Shown here piece after piece: positions 17,490-26,419 of a stretch of 64,000 bases of DNA (its first letter is position 1; each line of letters begins with the position of its first letter). The position numbers and the translations under genes are program-made. The notes under the pieces are model-generated. The model worked only from the letters and a program-made list of their open reading frames with translations. It was not told where the DNA came from and made no database searches. The DNA is from JBFLYN01 sp040756655 (lineage in GTDB: Bacteria; Bacillota; Sulfobacillia; UBA8153). The DNA is taken from the NCBI GenBank assembly GCA_040756655.1, contig JBFLYN010000011.1, positions 10,728 to 74,727 of the forward strand, in the 5' to 3' direction.

Positions 17490-19271
17490 TCAAAAATCCT
17501 TCAAGCAATCACCCAAACTTTCCAACTCGTGCCGCGGGCGGGTGCCGGATGCCCAGAACTCTCTCAACCAGTCTCCGGCCGCCTTTTGCTGGGGCCAGGC
17601 GGGCCCGAGCTGATCGGTGAGCCGGTGCCTTATGGAATTCTCAATGAGCATCGCCCGAAATCCCGTGAGGACTCTGGCCCAGCAAGTGAGGGCTTCGGCG
17701 GCACTCTTTAGAGGGTAGGCTGACCCTGTAGATTCAGATACGTATTCGACGAGGCTATGGAGTTTTTGTTCCCCATAATATGCCTTAGCCGTCACCATTT
17801 GACCGGCATGCCAAAACCCCTGTATAAGAGCAGCATGCTTCCTCAGGTGGAAGAGGCGGGAGATCTGCAGTTTGCGGGCAGCACTGGGGCCACAAGAGAT
17901 TCCCGCCACCTGTTCCAACCATAACTGGTCACTTGCCAGGTGCTCAAAGAGAAGCCCGGAGGCGGGAATGAGGGCAGGATCCCCCATCCGCCTGTATTCC
18001 AGGGGCAGCCCGCTTCGCATGTGCGCCAGGTGCAGCGCCCGGCCTGCCGCGTTGAGGTTTTGGCGGTAAGCCTCGAAGCCGTCAGCCGGGGCAAGGTGCA
18101 ACCAGGCTTCGGTGGTGAGCGCAGCCTGGGGGACGCTGGCCCCAGGCTCTAGCCTCAGAGGCGCTCCCTCCAGTCCCAGGTCTTGGATGGTGCGCTCCAA
18201 CGCCCGTAGGAGCCTATCCGCGGGAAACAACCCGTCTGGCGCTGTAGGCAGTGGTCCTCCTTCCACCAGTTGGTGGTAGCGTTGGGCGGTAGACTCTAGG
18301 CATACTCCGGCGAGGTAGGCCAGCTGTTCTAGGTCTGTGCCCGCCAATTCCGCTTGCAGCGAAAAGTAGTCGGTAGGCAGGTGGGGCAATAGCTCCAGGT
18401 ATCTTCGGCTCTCCAGAAGATCTCGGTAAGGGCGCAATGCCAGTGCCAGCTTGCCCGCCAAGGTCAGGCGCTCCATCCCCCGGATCCGCTCCCTAAGCTC
18501 CCCTTGCGCCCGGCTGCCTTCGGCGGCCAGGGCGGTAGTGGAAAACAGGTCCTCATAGTCCGGGGCCAGCTCCCACCATCGGTTTCTGCCTTCCAGGCGA
18601 CCTTGGTGGATGCACCGCAGAAACTGCTCCGCCCGCTCGCGCCAGTGTTCAAGGACCAGGCCTGGCGTGGCCAGAGACGTGTCCACGGCTGCCAGGAGTC
18701 CGCGGTTGATGAGTTCCTGGGTCATGCTGGGGCCACCCCGGGACGCCGCCTGCTCGGGCAGGGGTGGGATGTGGATGAAGCCCGCCGGAATGGACGATGG
18801 CTTGAGGTGATGCATGACCCCGTAGAACACGTGGTTGCAGAGGTAAGTGCCGGCGGTGTAAGACGGCTGGGCCGGAACGCCTGCTGCTTTCAAGGCCTGG
18901 ACTATGGCCCGCACCGGGAGGGTGGAGAAATACGCCGCTGGTCCGCCGGGGACTACTGGTTCGTCCAACGGCTGGTTGCCGGCGTTATCCATGCCCGGCC
19001 CGCTGATATTCACCGCTACCTTCTCAATGGAAAACTCGCCCCGGTCGCTTTGCCCGGTCATGACGACCAGCTCGGGCCCAACTTCTTCAATATATTCTAT
19101 GGCCCGGGCAATGGCCTCCTGGTAGACGACGGGCAACACCCGGCCCACCACGGTCCTGCCGGCCACCTTTTGCCCGTGGAGATCCCGGGCGGCGTTCCCG
19201 GATGGGTTGGTCCCGCTGCCCCCGAAGGGCTCAAAACCGGTGATGAGCACCTTGCCCGCCACCACTGCCAC
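17490..19271 (-). CDS. pcp: pyroglutamyl-peptidase I fused to a degenerate M3-like peptidase domain
   Basis: Residues 1-205 are a pyrrolidone carboxyl peptidase (C15), which removes N-terminal pyroglutamate from peptides. They begin VLITGFEPFGGSGTNPS and show the triad Glu80 in RGEFSIEK, Cys145 in AGTYLCNHVFYG and His167 in FIHIPPLPEQ. Normal family length is about 205-215 residues, so the 593-residue product has about 380 extra. The extra part contains NAAGRALHLAHMRSGLPLEYR at 407-427 and SGLLFEHL at 438-445. This pattern resembles the zinc site of M3-type metallopeptidases (HEAGHALH... LPxEYRxxGD... FLFEHL), with HExxH replaced by NAAGR. The C-terminal half is therefore probably a non-catalytic substrate-binding or oligomerisation domain. 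PhzF ends 5 bases upstream, so the genes are cotranscribed. Confidence 0.85.
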   Translation of the reverse strand: MAVVAGKVLITGFEPFGGSGTNPSGNAARDLHGQKVAGRTVVGRVLPVVYQEAIARAIEYIEEVGPELVVMTGQSDRGEFSIEKVAVNISGPGMDNAGNQPLDEPVVPGGPAAYFSTLPVRAIVQALKAAGVPAQPSYTAGTYLCNHVFYGVMHHLKPSSIPAGFIHIPPLPEQAASRGGPSMTQELINRGLLAAVDTSLATPGLVLEHWRERAEQFLRCIHQGRLEGRNRWWELAPDYEDLFSTTALAAEGSRAQGELRERIRGMERLTLAGKLALALRPYRDLLESRRYLELLPHLPTDYFSLQAELAGTDLEQLAYLAGVCLESTAQRYHQLVEGGPLPTAPDGLFPADRLLRALERTIQDLGLEGAPLRLEPGASVPQAALTTEAWLHLAPADGFEAYRQNLNAAGRALHLAHMRSGLPLEYRRMGDPALIPASGLLFEHLASDQLWLEQVAGISCGPSAARKLQISRLFHLRKHAALIQGFWHAGQMVTAKAYYGEQKLHSLVEYVSESTGSAYPLKSAAEALTCWARVLTGFRAMLIENSIRHRLTDQLGPAWPQQKAAGDWLREFWASGTRPRHELESLGDCLKDF

Positions 19272-19276
19272 CCCCG

Positions 19277-20146
19277 TCAGAAATGAAGAGTCCCCCTGAG
19301 GACGGTGACTGCGCGGCCGCCCACGCGCACTCTTGTGATGACCCCATTCTCCCTGTCGATAACCACGTGGATGAGGCTGGGGCGCCCGAGGACATGACCC
19401 TGCTCCATGGTCATGTGGACGTGCGGGGCGGGCGGTAGTAAACCCTTCATTGCCAGGTAGGCGCCGGTGGCCCCGCTGGCCGTGCCCGTGGCCGACTCCT
19501 CTGGAATGCCTACCGCCGGAGAAAAATCACGGCAATGCACGGTGTGGTTCGGGTCTATGGTGTCGTGGGTGAAGGCATGCACGCTGGTTACGCCCAGGGT
19601 CCGGCAAAAGTCCGCCAGCCGCGGGAAGTCGGGGGTTATTGCCCACAGGGATGCCCGGTCACGGATGGGAACGATGAGGTCGTAAAGCCCGGTAGAGACG
19701 ATGGCAGGTTCACCAAAGATAGCGTCCGTCCCCAGCATTCCTGCCAGCTCCCTCAGCTGGTGGAAAGGGCGGACCTGGGGCAATGCCTGGTCCATCATGA
19801 CCACGCCGCCGGCATCCACCTCCACCGGCAAAAGACCAGCCCCCGTCTCCTGCACCATCCGGGCGGGACGCCCGATCTGGCCCAGCTCGGCCAGAAGGTG
19901 AAAGGCACCCACAGTAGCGTGCCCGCAGAGATCCACCTCGTCGGTGGGGGTAAAAAAGCGTACCCTGAAGTCTCCGCCCCGCTCGGGCGTGAACACGAAG
20001 GCCGTCTCCGACAGGGCCATTTCCCGGGCAATGCGCTGCATGGTGGCCGGGTCAAGCCCAGACGCATCGGGTACAACACCGGCCGGGTTACCCCCAAACG
20101 GCTCGGTGGTGAAGGCATCCACCTGGTACACCGGGAGGGAGCGCAC
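19277..20146 (-). CDS. PhzF family isomerase/epimerase-like protein
   Basis: The 289 residues match the PhzF/DAP-epimerase-like fold throughout. Motifs include the opening YQVDAFTTEPFGGNPAGVV, the catalytic glutamate in ALSETAFV near residue 46, FFTPTDEVDLCGHATVGA near 65-80 and ESATGTASGATGAYL near 215-230. Most members outside phenazine clusters have unknown substrates, and no phenazine genes are present here, so the name describes the family only. GTG start behind AGGAGGGGG. The gene lies between a carboxyltransferase subunit (12 bases upstream) and the pyroglutamyl-peptidase (5 bases downstream), so a role in amino-acid or peptide-derived acid metabolism is possible. Confidence 0.9.
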   Translation of the reverse strand: MRSLPVYQVDAFTTEPFGGNPAGVVPDASGLDPATMQRIAREMALSETAFVFTPERGGDFRVRFFTPTDEVDLCGHATVGAFHLLAELGQIGRPARMVQETGAGLLPVEVDAGGVVMMDQALPQVRPFHQLRELAGMLGTDAIFGEPAIVSTGLYDLIVPIRDRASLWAITPDFPRLADFCRTLGVTSVHAFTHDTIDPNHTVHCRDFSPAVGIPEESATGTASGATGAYLAMKGLLPPAPHVHMTMEQGHVLGRPSLIHVVIDRENGVITRVRVGGRAVTVLRGTLHF

Positions 20147-20158
20147 GGTTTCCCCCTC

Positions 20159-21571
20159 CTAGACCGGATGATAGCCCGGCGGGTGGTTCTTTCTGGACTC
20201 TTCAAAAATGCCGTAGTCCACCCGGGTCCTGCCCGCCAATCTTTCTTGGAAGAACTTCATGGCCTGTTGCGGGAACAGGGCATAAGACAGGACGTCTTCT
20301 TCCTGCTGGTAATAGGCGCCCACTTCGGCCCTGGCCTTCTCCAGCCCGGGCTCGATGAAGTCGGCCGGCCGCGCGGTGATGGGCGCTTCGTCACCAATAA
20401 GCTGCTTGCGCACTTCCTCGTTGACCGGACCCGGGGGCTGCCCGTAAAGACCACGCATGTAATCGCGCGTCTCGTTGGTGGGCATCTTGTACCGGCCTGT
20501 CAGCACGTTGAGCACCGCCTGGGTGCCCACCATCTGGGAAGACGGGGTGACCAGGGGCGGGTATCCCATGTCGGCCCGCACCCGGGGGACTTCCTCCAGC
20601 ACCTCGCTGAGACGGTGCACTTCGTTTTGCTGCTGGAGCTGGGAGATGAAGTTCGAGATCATGCCCCCGGGGATCTGGTAGCGGAGCACGTTGGTGTCCA
20701 CCGCCGGGCTGACCACGTCGAACTCCCGGTACTTTTTGCGCACTTGCCGGAAATACTCAGCAACCTCCGCCAAAAGACCCAGGTCTAGCCCGGTGTCATA
20801 GGGTGTTCCCTGCAGGGCGGCTACCATGGTCTCGGTGGGCGGCTGGGAGGTGGCCAGCGCCATGGGGGATATGGCCGTATCCACCACGTCGCACCCGGCT
20901 TCAATGGCCTTGAGGTAGCTCATGGATGCCATGCCGCTAGTGTAGTGGCAGTGGAGCTGCACCGGTAGGCTCAGGGCTTCTTTTATGCGCTTGACGATGG
21001 TGTAGGCATCCGTAGGGCTGATGATGCCGGCCATGTCCTTGATGCAGATGGAGTCGGCACCCATGTCTGCCAGGACGCGGGCGGTGTTTACGTAGTGCTC
21101 CACATCGTGCACTGGGCTTATGGTATAGCACACCGTCCCCTGGGCCGTGCCACCAGCTTTTTTCGTGACCTCAATGGCCTTTCTCATGTTCCGCACATCG
21201 TTGAGGGCATCGAATATCCTCAGGATGTCGATGCCGTTGGAGACGGTCTTTTTCACAAACGCCTCCACTACGTCGTCGGCGTAGTGGCGATACCCCACCA
21301 GGTTTTGCCCCCTAAGGAGCATCTGAAGACGGGTGTTGGGGTAAGCCCGGCGGAGGGCCCTCAACCTCTCCCAGGGATCTTCGTTAAGGAACCGCAAACA
21401 GGAGTCGAAGGTAGCGCCACCCCAGACCTCCAGCGAATGGAACCCTACTGCATCCAGTTTGGGGGCAATGGGCAACATATCCTCGGTCTTCATCCTGGTA
21501 GCCAGAAGAGACTGGTGGGCGTCGCGCAGGGTAGTGTCGGTCAACCCCACCCGCCGCATAGTTACCTGCAA
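20159..21571 (-). CDS. biotin-dependent carboxyltransferase subunit (OadA/PycB/5S-like) without biotin domain
   Basis: The 470-residue protein is a carboxyltransferase domain of the pyruvate carboxylase / oxaloacetate decarboxylase alpha / methylmalonyl-CoA carboxyltransferase 5S family. It begins GLTDTTLRDAHQSLLATRM with metal-binding Asp, has LEVWGGATFD and LRGQNLVGYRHYADDVV, the DIL RIFDALND segment, and QLHCHYTSGMA with metal-ligand histidines. It stops after the PYC_OADA region and has no C-terminal AMKM biotinyl motif, so it must work with a separate biotin carrier encoded elsewhere. It could transfer a carboxyl group between oxaloacetate and biotin. Start TTG 21571 has GGGAG upstream; ATG 21559 is an alternative. 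Confidence 0.88.
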   Translation of the reverse strand: MQVTMRRVGLTDTTLRDAHQSLLATRMKTEDMLPIAPKLDAVGFHSLEVWGGATFDSCLRFLNEDPWERLRALRRAYPNTRLQMLLRGQNLVGYRHYADDVVEAFVKKTVSNGIDILRIFDALNDVRNMRKAIEVTKKAGGTAQGTVCYTISPVHDVEHYVNTARVLADMGADSICIKDMAGIISPTDAYTIVKRIKEALSLPVQLHCHYTSGMASMSYLKAIEAGCDVVDTAISPMALATSQPPTETMVAALQGTPYDTGLDLGLLAEVAEYFRQVRKKYREFDVVSPAVDTNVLRYQIPGGMISNFISQLQQQNEVHRLSEVLEEVPRVRADMGYPPLVTPSSQMVGTQAVLNVLTGRYKMPTNETRDYMRGLYGQPPGPVNEEVRKQLIGDEAPITARPADFIEPGLEKARAEVGAYYQQEEDVLSYALFPQQAMKFFQERLAGRTRVDYGIFEESRKNHPPGYHPV

Positions 21572-21590
21572 ATCGTATCACTCCCGCAAG

Positions 21591-22253
21591 TTAGAAAATT
21601 CCGGGTAGACCCGGTAAGTCCCAGAGAAACGGCAGGGACGCTAGGGTGGCCATCACGATGATGACCAGGAGAATGACTGTGAACACACCGGCCACCAGCG
21701 GCGCCAGCACCGTCAGAATCGAACGCCCGGTGCTCAGCTGGTGGCTTTCGCGCACGGCGATGACCATGAGCACCATGGCCCAGACCGAGAGCAATAGGGA
21801 AAACAGGGCTTCCAGGCCCCACCCCGCCGCCCGGCTTATGAGCCCCACCACCGGCATGAATATGCTGGGGAGCCCGGCAAACCCGGTGGCCGCCAGGAGC
21901 GATAGGCCCTTCCCCCGGCCGCCAAAGAGTTCAGCGATGATTTGTAAAAGCCCGGTGTAAACCAACCAGACAGCCACCGACAGGGTCACCAGCACCATCA
22001 CCATGGCGGCTGGCACCACTGCAAGGACGGCCACGTTTACCTGGCGGGAAAGCCCGATAATGTTGAAGGAACCAGTTAGCGCCGTAGCGGTCAGGTATAC
22101 CAGGGCCGCCATGCCCAGGGGCCGCTCCTCGGCCAGCCGGCGGGCGGTGGGTACGGGCTGAAAAAGGGTCCCGTAGATGAACTCCAGGAGGCGGGATAAC
22201 CATCCCTCCTGCTTGGGGGACTCCGCCTCCACGGGCCTTTCTTGAGATTCCAT
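21591..22253 (-). CDS. Yip1-domain integral membrane protein
   Basis: The 220-residue protein has a soluble N-terminus (about 30 residues, LSRLLEFIYGTLFQPVPTARRLAEERP) followed by five or so hydrophobic segments. The order and the FxPxxxF-like entry (LFQPVPTARRLAEERPLGMAALVYL) are those of bacterial Yip1/YckC-type membrane proteins. No enzymatic motif is seen and the function is unknown. GGAGG lies 8 bases before the ATG. It is flanked by sppA (28 bases) and the carboxyltransferase gene (19 bases), so it is part of the pyrG-pcp run of minus-strand genes. Confidence 0.8.
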   Translation of the reverse strand: MESQERPVEAESPKQEGWLSRLLEFIYGTLFQPVPTARRLAEERPLGMAALVYLTATALTGSFNIIGLSRQVNVAVLAVVPAAMVMVLVTLSVAVWLVYTGLLQIIAELFGGRGKGLSLLAATGFAGLPSIFMPVVGLISRAAGWGLEALFSLLLSVWAMVLMVIAVRESHQLSTGRSILTVLAPLVAGVFTVILLVIIVMATLASLPFLWDLPGLPGIF

Positions 22254-22281
22254 GGCGAAACCTCCAATTCCCGGATTCCCC

Positions 22282-23202
22282 TTAATTCGGCTTCCGGAAC
22301 CTGACTACCTGCCTCCCCCACCAGATCTGGGTGGTCAGGTTGGCGGGTAACAGCCCGGAACTACCCCCCAGGATCCCCAGGAAGCGTTCGAGTCGGGTAG
22401 CCTGGCCTATGACCCGTACCGTCCACTGGTCGAGACCTGCCAGCTGGGCGGCCAGTTGAATGGCATCCTCCAGGTCTCCCAGGTAGTCCACGAGCCCGTA
22501 GGCCAGGGCCTGGCGGCCGGTGAACACCCTCCCGTCGGCCAAGGGGAGCAGGACGGTCCGGTCCATATCCCGCCCGGTGGCCACGGCGTCCACGAACTGG
22601 TCGAATATGTCGTCGATCATGCCCTGGAGGATCTGGCGCTCCTCGCCGGTGAGCGTCCGGGTGGTCGCCCCCATGTCCTTGTGAGGCCCGCTCTTGAACA
22701 CCTCGTGGTCGACACCCAGCTTGTCAAACAGGTCTTCGAGGTTCACAATCTCCATGATTACCCCGATGCTGCCGGTCATGGTGGCCGGGTTGGCCACGAT
22801 GGCGTTGGTCTGGGCCGCTACCCAGTAGCCGCCCGAGGCGGCCACGTCGGCCAGGGAGGAGACCACCGGGAGGCGTTCCTTGAGACGGTTGACGGCGGCG
22901 GCCACTTCCTGTGCCGCCGCAGCAGAGCCGCCCGGGCTGTTGATCCTGATGACCACGGCGCGCACCGACGGGTCCCGGAGTACTTCTTCCAGCTGGTTTA
23001 CAATCCTGTCGGAGCCCACAAAGTTGTCAAACAGCCCGCCCGCCGAACGGCCGGTGACAAAGGGACCTTCCAGGTAGATGAGGCCGATGACGGGCCCGCC
23101 CCATCGTACGCCCGGCACCCCCTCAGCGGGTCCCAATGACAAAACCAGCGACATCAGCACCAGGGCGGCAATGGCCAGTACGATGAGGCGCTTATGTCTC
23201 AT
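22282..23202 (-). CDS. sppA: signal peptide peptidase SppA
   Basis: This S49 serine protease of 306 residues has one N-terminal membrane anchor (LIVLAIAALVLMSLVLSLG) and cleaves leftover signal peptides in the membrane. It has the RINSPGGSAAAAQEV motif near residue 90, the nucleophile in TMTGSIGVIM and the general-base lysine in VFKSGPHKDMG, as in the short Bacillus-type SppA. I chose the ATG at 23202 (AGGGAGG 7 bases upstream); the ATG at 23208 forms an ATGA overlap with the pyrG stop and is also possible. Translation is probably coupled to pyrG. Confidence 0.92.
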   Translation of the reverse strand: MRHKRLIVLAIAALVLMSLVLSLGPAEGVPGVRWGGPVIGLIYLEGPFVTGRSAGGLFDNFVGSDRIVNQLEEVLRDPSVRAVVIRINSPGGSAAAAQEVAAAVNRLKERLPVVSSLADVAASGGYWVAAQTNAIVANPATMTGSIGVIMEIVNLEDLFDKLGVDHEVFKSGPHKDMGATTRTLTGEERQILQGMIDDIFDQFVDAVATGRDMDRTVLLPLADGRVFTGRQALAYGLVDYLGDLEDAIQLAAQLAGLDQWTVRVIGQATRLERFLGILGGSSGLLPANLTTQIWWGRQVVRFRKPN

Positions 23203-23204
23203 AG

Positions 23205-24812
23205 TCATGCCTCCCTTCTATGACAGGCTGCCCCGAGAAAGGCCGCAAAGAGCGGGTGCGGGGCATCGGGCCGGGATCTGAACTCCGGGTGGAACTGGGT
23301 GCCGAGAAACCAGGGGTGGTCACGGAGTTCCATGATCTCCACCAGTCCCGCCTGGACCCATGTACCCGATGGAACCAGTCCTGCCCGCCGCAGGTCCTCG
23401 ACGTAATGGTTGTTCACCTCGTAGCGGTGCCGGTGACGCTCTCCAACCTCCAGCGCCCGGTAGGCCCGGGCGGCCAAAGAACCGGGCACCAGCCGGCAGG
23501 GAAAGGTGCCCAGCCGCATGGTTCCGCCCAAATTGACGATGCTCTTTTGCCCGGGCATGATGTCTACCACCGGATGCTCGCAGGTGGGGTCAAACTCGGT
23601 GCTGTTGGCCCCTTCCAGGCCCAGCACGTTGCGGGCAAACTCCATGACCATGCACTGGAGGCCCATGCAGATCCCGAAAGCGGGTACCCGGTGCTCCCGT
23701 GCATACCGCACCGCCTTTATCTTCCCCTCGATGCCCCGGTAGCCAAAAGCCCCCGGCACCAAGATACCGTCGGCCCTTTCCAAGTATGACTCCACGTCGG
23801 CGGCCTGGTCCAGTTCCTCGGCATCGATCCAGTCGATGTCCACACCTGCCTCGTGAACCACGCCAGCGTGTACCAAAGCTTCATTTATGGAAAGGTAGGC
23901 GTCATGCAGGCCCACGTACTTGCCCACCAGGGCGATGCGTACCCGGCGCCTGGGCTCCAGGATGTGCCTGACCAGGGCCTGCCACTGGCCCAGGTCGGGT
24001 TGGCCCGAGGGTAGGCCCAGGTGTTTTAGGGCCACGCGCGCGGCTCCGGCTGCCTCCAGCTGCAGCGGCACCTGGTAGATAGAGCGGGCGTCGGTATTGG
24101 GGATGCCGGCATCCGGGTGGATGTTGCAAAAGAGCGCAACCTTGTCCAGCACCTCCCGGCTCAACGGTTGTTCCGAGCGGCAGACGATGAGATCGGGCTG
24201 GATGCCCAGACTGCGCAGTTCGGCCACGCTGTGTTGGGTGGGCTTGGTTTTCTGCTCCCCGGACATGGCCAGGTAGGGTACGAGGGTTACGTGGACAAAG
24301 AGCACGTGTTCCCGGCCCACATCGGCAGCAAACTGCCGGATGGCTTCAAGAAACGGCAGACTCTCAATGTCACCTACCGTGCCTCCCACCTCCACCAGCA
24401 CCACCTGGGGGTGTCCATGGCGGGCCACCCGCCAGATCCTGTCTTTGATCTCGTTGGTGACGTGGGGGACGATCTGGACGGTACCACCCAAGAAGTCCCC
24501 CTTCCGTTCCCGGCTGATAACCGCTTCGTAAATGCTACCGGTGGTGACATTATTAATACGCCCCAGTTCCACTCCAAGGAAGCGTTCATAGTGGCCAAGG
24601 TCAAGGTCGGTCTCACCACCATCGGCAGTGACGTAGACTTCGCCGTGCTGCAATGGGTTCATGGTCCCGGCATCCACGTTGACATAGGGATCAAACTTGA
24701 GCGCAGTCACCTCCATGCCCCGGGCCCTCAGAAGAAGGCCAAGGGATGCGGCGGTGATCCCCTTGCCAAGGCCGGACACGACTCCACCCGTGATGAATAT
24801 GAACTTTACCAC
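23205..24812 (-). CDS. pyrG: CTP synthase
   Basis: PyrG aminates UTP to CTP with glutamine and ATP. The 535 residues are full length: an N-terminal synthetase domain (FIFITGGVVSGLGKGITAASLG, P-loop region) and a C-terminal class I glutamine amidotransferase domain. In the latter the nucleophile cysteine is in FGICMGLQCMV near residue 380, and GTQFHPEFRSRP carries the His-Glu of the triad. GTG start at 24812 behind AGGGGAGG. A GC hairpin lies 28-48 bases upstream of the start, in the 54-base gap after the metallo-hydrolase gene. It could be a terminator or a remnant of a pyrG-type attenuator. Confidence 0.97.
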   Translation of the reverse strand: MVKFIFITGGVVSGLGKGITAASLGLLLRARGMEVTALKFDPYVNVDAGTMNPLQHGEVYVTADGGETDLDLGHYERFLGVELGRINNVTTGSIYEAVISRERKGDFLGGTVQIVPHVTNEIKDRIWRVARHGHPQVVLVEVGGTVGDIESLPFLEAIRQFAADVGREHVLFVHVTLVPYLAMSGEQKTKPTQHSVAELRSLGIQPDLIVCRSEQPLSREVLDKVALFCNIHPDAGIPNTDARSIYQVPLQLEAAGAARVALKHLGLPSGQPDLGQWQALVRHILEPRRRVRIALVGKYVGLHDAYLSINEALVHAGVVHEAGVDIDWIDAEELDQAADVESYLERADGILVPGAFGYRGIEGKIKAVRYAREHRVPAFGICMGLQCMVMEFARNVLGLEGANSTEFDPTCEHPVVDIMPGQKSIVNLGGTMRLGTFPCRLVPGSLAARAYRALEVGERHRHRYEVNNHYVEDLRRAGLVPSGTWVQAGLVEIMELRDHPWFLGTQFHPEFRSRPDAPHPLFAAFLGAACHRREA

Positions 24813-24839
24813 GATGCAACCTCCCCTATAAAGTAGAGG

Positions 24840-24860
24840 GTCCGGGCTTGGGGCCCGGAC
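24840..24860 (-). terminator. GC hairpin between metallo-hydrolase gene and pyrG
   Basis: GTCCGGGC and GCCCGGAC form an 8-base perfect stem with a 5-base loop, 6 bases after the stop of the gene at 24867. On the minus strand it is followed by CCTCTACTTTAT, a weak T-rich tail. It is best read as a terminator of the upstream gene, possibly leaky into pyrG. Confidence 0.55.
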
Positions 24861-24866
24861 TTTCGG

Positions 24867-25550
24867 CTACAGGTACTGGAGGACGTAGACCTGCGGTGGC
24901 CCTTGGAGGCCCTCGCGGGCAATCTCCAGCGTGGCCCGGGGGTACCGCGTCCCTCCGCGCATGCGGTTTAGAAACCGCTCGACTCCGTCCAGGGGAAACG
25001 CCAGTGCCGCCGTGCGATAGTGCATGGGGATAACCACGTGGGGCTCCAGTTGCTTTACCACCTCGGCGGCGGCAGCCGCATCGATAGTATAGGTCCCGCC
25101 CACAGGTATCATCAGCACATCCACCCGTCCCAATTCAGCGCGCTGGAGATTGTTGAGCACATGACCCAGATCGCCGAGGTGGCAGACGCGGATTCCCCCA
25201 AGGTCTGCCACGAAGGCAAGGTTAGTCCCCCGGTGAGCTCCGCCCAGGTCATCGTGGTAGGTAAGCACGCTGCGGACCGGGAAGGGGCCGAGATGAGCAT
25301 CCCCGCGCTGGTCGTAAACCACGGGGTTTCCGCCCACGGCCTGGACGTAGCAATGGTCAAAGTGGGAGTGGCTGACGGTGACGTAATCGGCCTCCACCGG
25401 GGGCATGAGGTATCCGGTGCTTTCGTCGAAGGGGTCAGTAACCCACCGGACGGCATCGCCGGCGGTTATGAGGAAGCTAGCGTGCCCAAGCCACCGGATC
25501 TTCACGGGCGGAAAAGATTCCGTTCTTACCTGTGCTGGCACATTACCCTC
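24867..25550 (-). CDS. metallo-beta-lactamase-fold hydrolase (UPF0173 type)
   Basis: The protein carries the metal-binding signature VSHSHFDHC and further ligands in VCHLGDLGH and VVIPMHYRT. This is the pattern of the small UPF0173/YtkL-like branch of the metallo-beta-lactamase superfamily, whose physiological substrates are mostly unknown. The core starts IRWLGHASFLI about 15 residues into the chosen frame. I use the ATG at 25550; an upstream ATG at 25610 adds 20 residues of low-complexity sequence. It follows kamE after about 100 bases and may be at the end of the lysine operon, but no functional link is evident. Confidence 0.85.
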   Translation of the reverse strand, partial: EGNVPAQVRTESFPPVKIRWLGHASFLITAGDAVRWVTDPFDESTGYLMPPVEADYVTVSHSHFDHCYVQAVGGNPVVYDQRGDAHLGPFPVRSVLTYHDDLGGAHRGTNLAFVADLGGIRVCHLGDLGHVLNNLQRAELGRVDVLMIPVGGTYTIDAAAAAEVVKQLEPHVVIPMHYRTAALAFPLDGVERFLNRMRGGTRYPRATLEIAREGLQGPPQVYVLQYL

Positions 25551-25653
25551 CATCAATTTCCAGTCCCCTGCTGCTGCAGGGCGGGGCTCTGGCTGGCGGC
25601 ATGCTTGCATCCACCCGGCCTACACAGTCATTGTACCAGATCAGGCAGGTATT

Positions 25654-26418
25654 TCAACGCCCAGTCCGGGTTTTCTGCGTTCTTTTCACCACCTCCCTGG
25701 CCAGGAAAGAAGCTACTTGGGAGGGCAGCGTGCCGGCTCCGAACCCGGCATCGTAGCCCAGTTCCAGGGCCAATTCGTGGGAGATGCGCGGCCCCCCGCA
25801 TACGGCCACTACCCGGTCGCGAATTCCCTCGGCCTCCAACAGCTCGATCAGGCGGGTCAAGTTGGGAAGGTGCACGTTCTTTTGGGTAACCACCTGGGAG
25901 ACCAGCACCGCGTCGGCACCCAGCTGGACCAGGTGAGCCACGAGAGTCTCGTTGGGCACCTGGCTCCCAAGGTTGTGGGCATCTATTTCCGGGTAGCGCT
26001 CCAGCCCGTAGGACCCGGCAAAACCCTTCATGTTCATAATGGCGTCCAATCCCACGGTGTGGGCGTCGGTGCCGGTGGCGGCTCCCACCACCACCATTTT
26101 CCGCCCCAGTTCCCGGGCAATGTAGGCGTTGACCTCTTCGAAGGTCATGTCAGGCGCAGTGGCCCGGACCACGCGCACCCGGGAAGGGTCCACCCCTTGG
26201 CGGCAGCGGGCGTAGGCAACGATGAACGCAAAGCTCGCGCCGGCATCGTCGGTGGCCACTACCTGGATGTCTTCAAGCCCCAGCTGTTGCAGCAGCGCCC
26301 GGGCCACTTCCCTTGCCTGGTCCCCGGCCGGAAGTGGCAGGGCAAAGCTCAGCTGCATGCGCCCGTCGCCCAGGGTGTCACCGTAGGGCCGCACCAGCCC
26401 ATCACCTGCCACCTTCAT
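25654..26418 (-). CDS. kamE: lysine 5,6-aminomutase beta subunit
   Basis: KamE carries the cobalamin of lysine 5,6-aminomutase, which moves the epsilon-amino group of beta-lysine or D-lysine to carbon 5 using adenosylcobalamin and PLP. The 254-residue subunit has the PLP-binding-lysine neighbourhood and the B12 motif GAATGTDAHTVGLDAIMN near residues 115-132 (DxH-type base-off binding), followed by the SQVVTQKN and VCGGPRIS strands of the Rossmann cobalamin domain. The ATG at 26418 lies one base after the kamD stop, indicating coupled translation; the longer upstream open frame overlaps kamD and is not needed. Length matches known KamE. Confidence 0.95.
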   Translation of the reverse strand: MKVAGDGLVRPYGDTLGDGRMQLSFALPLPAGDQAREVARALLQQLGLEDIQVVATDDAGASFAFIVAYARCRQGVDPSRVRVVRATAPDMTFEEVNAYIARELGRKMVVVGAATGTDAHTVGLDAIMNMKGFAGSYGLERYPEIDAHNLGSQVPNETLVAHLVQLGADAVLVSQVVTQKNVHLPNLTRLIELLEAEGIRDRVVAVCGGPRISHELALELGYDAGFGAGTLPSQVASFLAREVVKRTQKTRTGR

Positions 26419-26419
26419 G

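Noticed and set aside
24838..24866. pyrG attenuator of the Bacillus CTP-sensing type
   Set aside because: The gap is only 54 bases, no promoter or 5' GGGC run was found, and the hairpin lies right behind another gene's stop, so a terminator is simpler.
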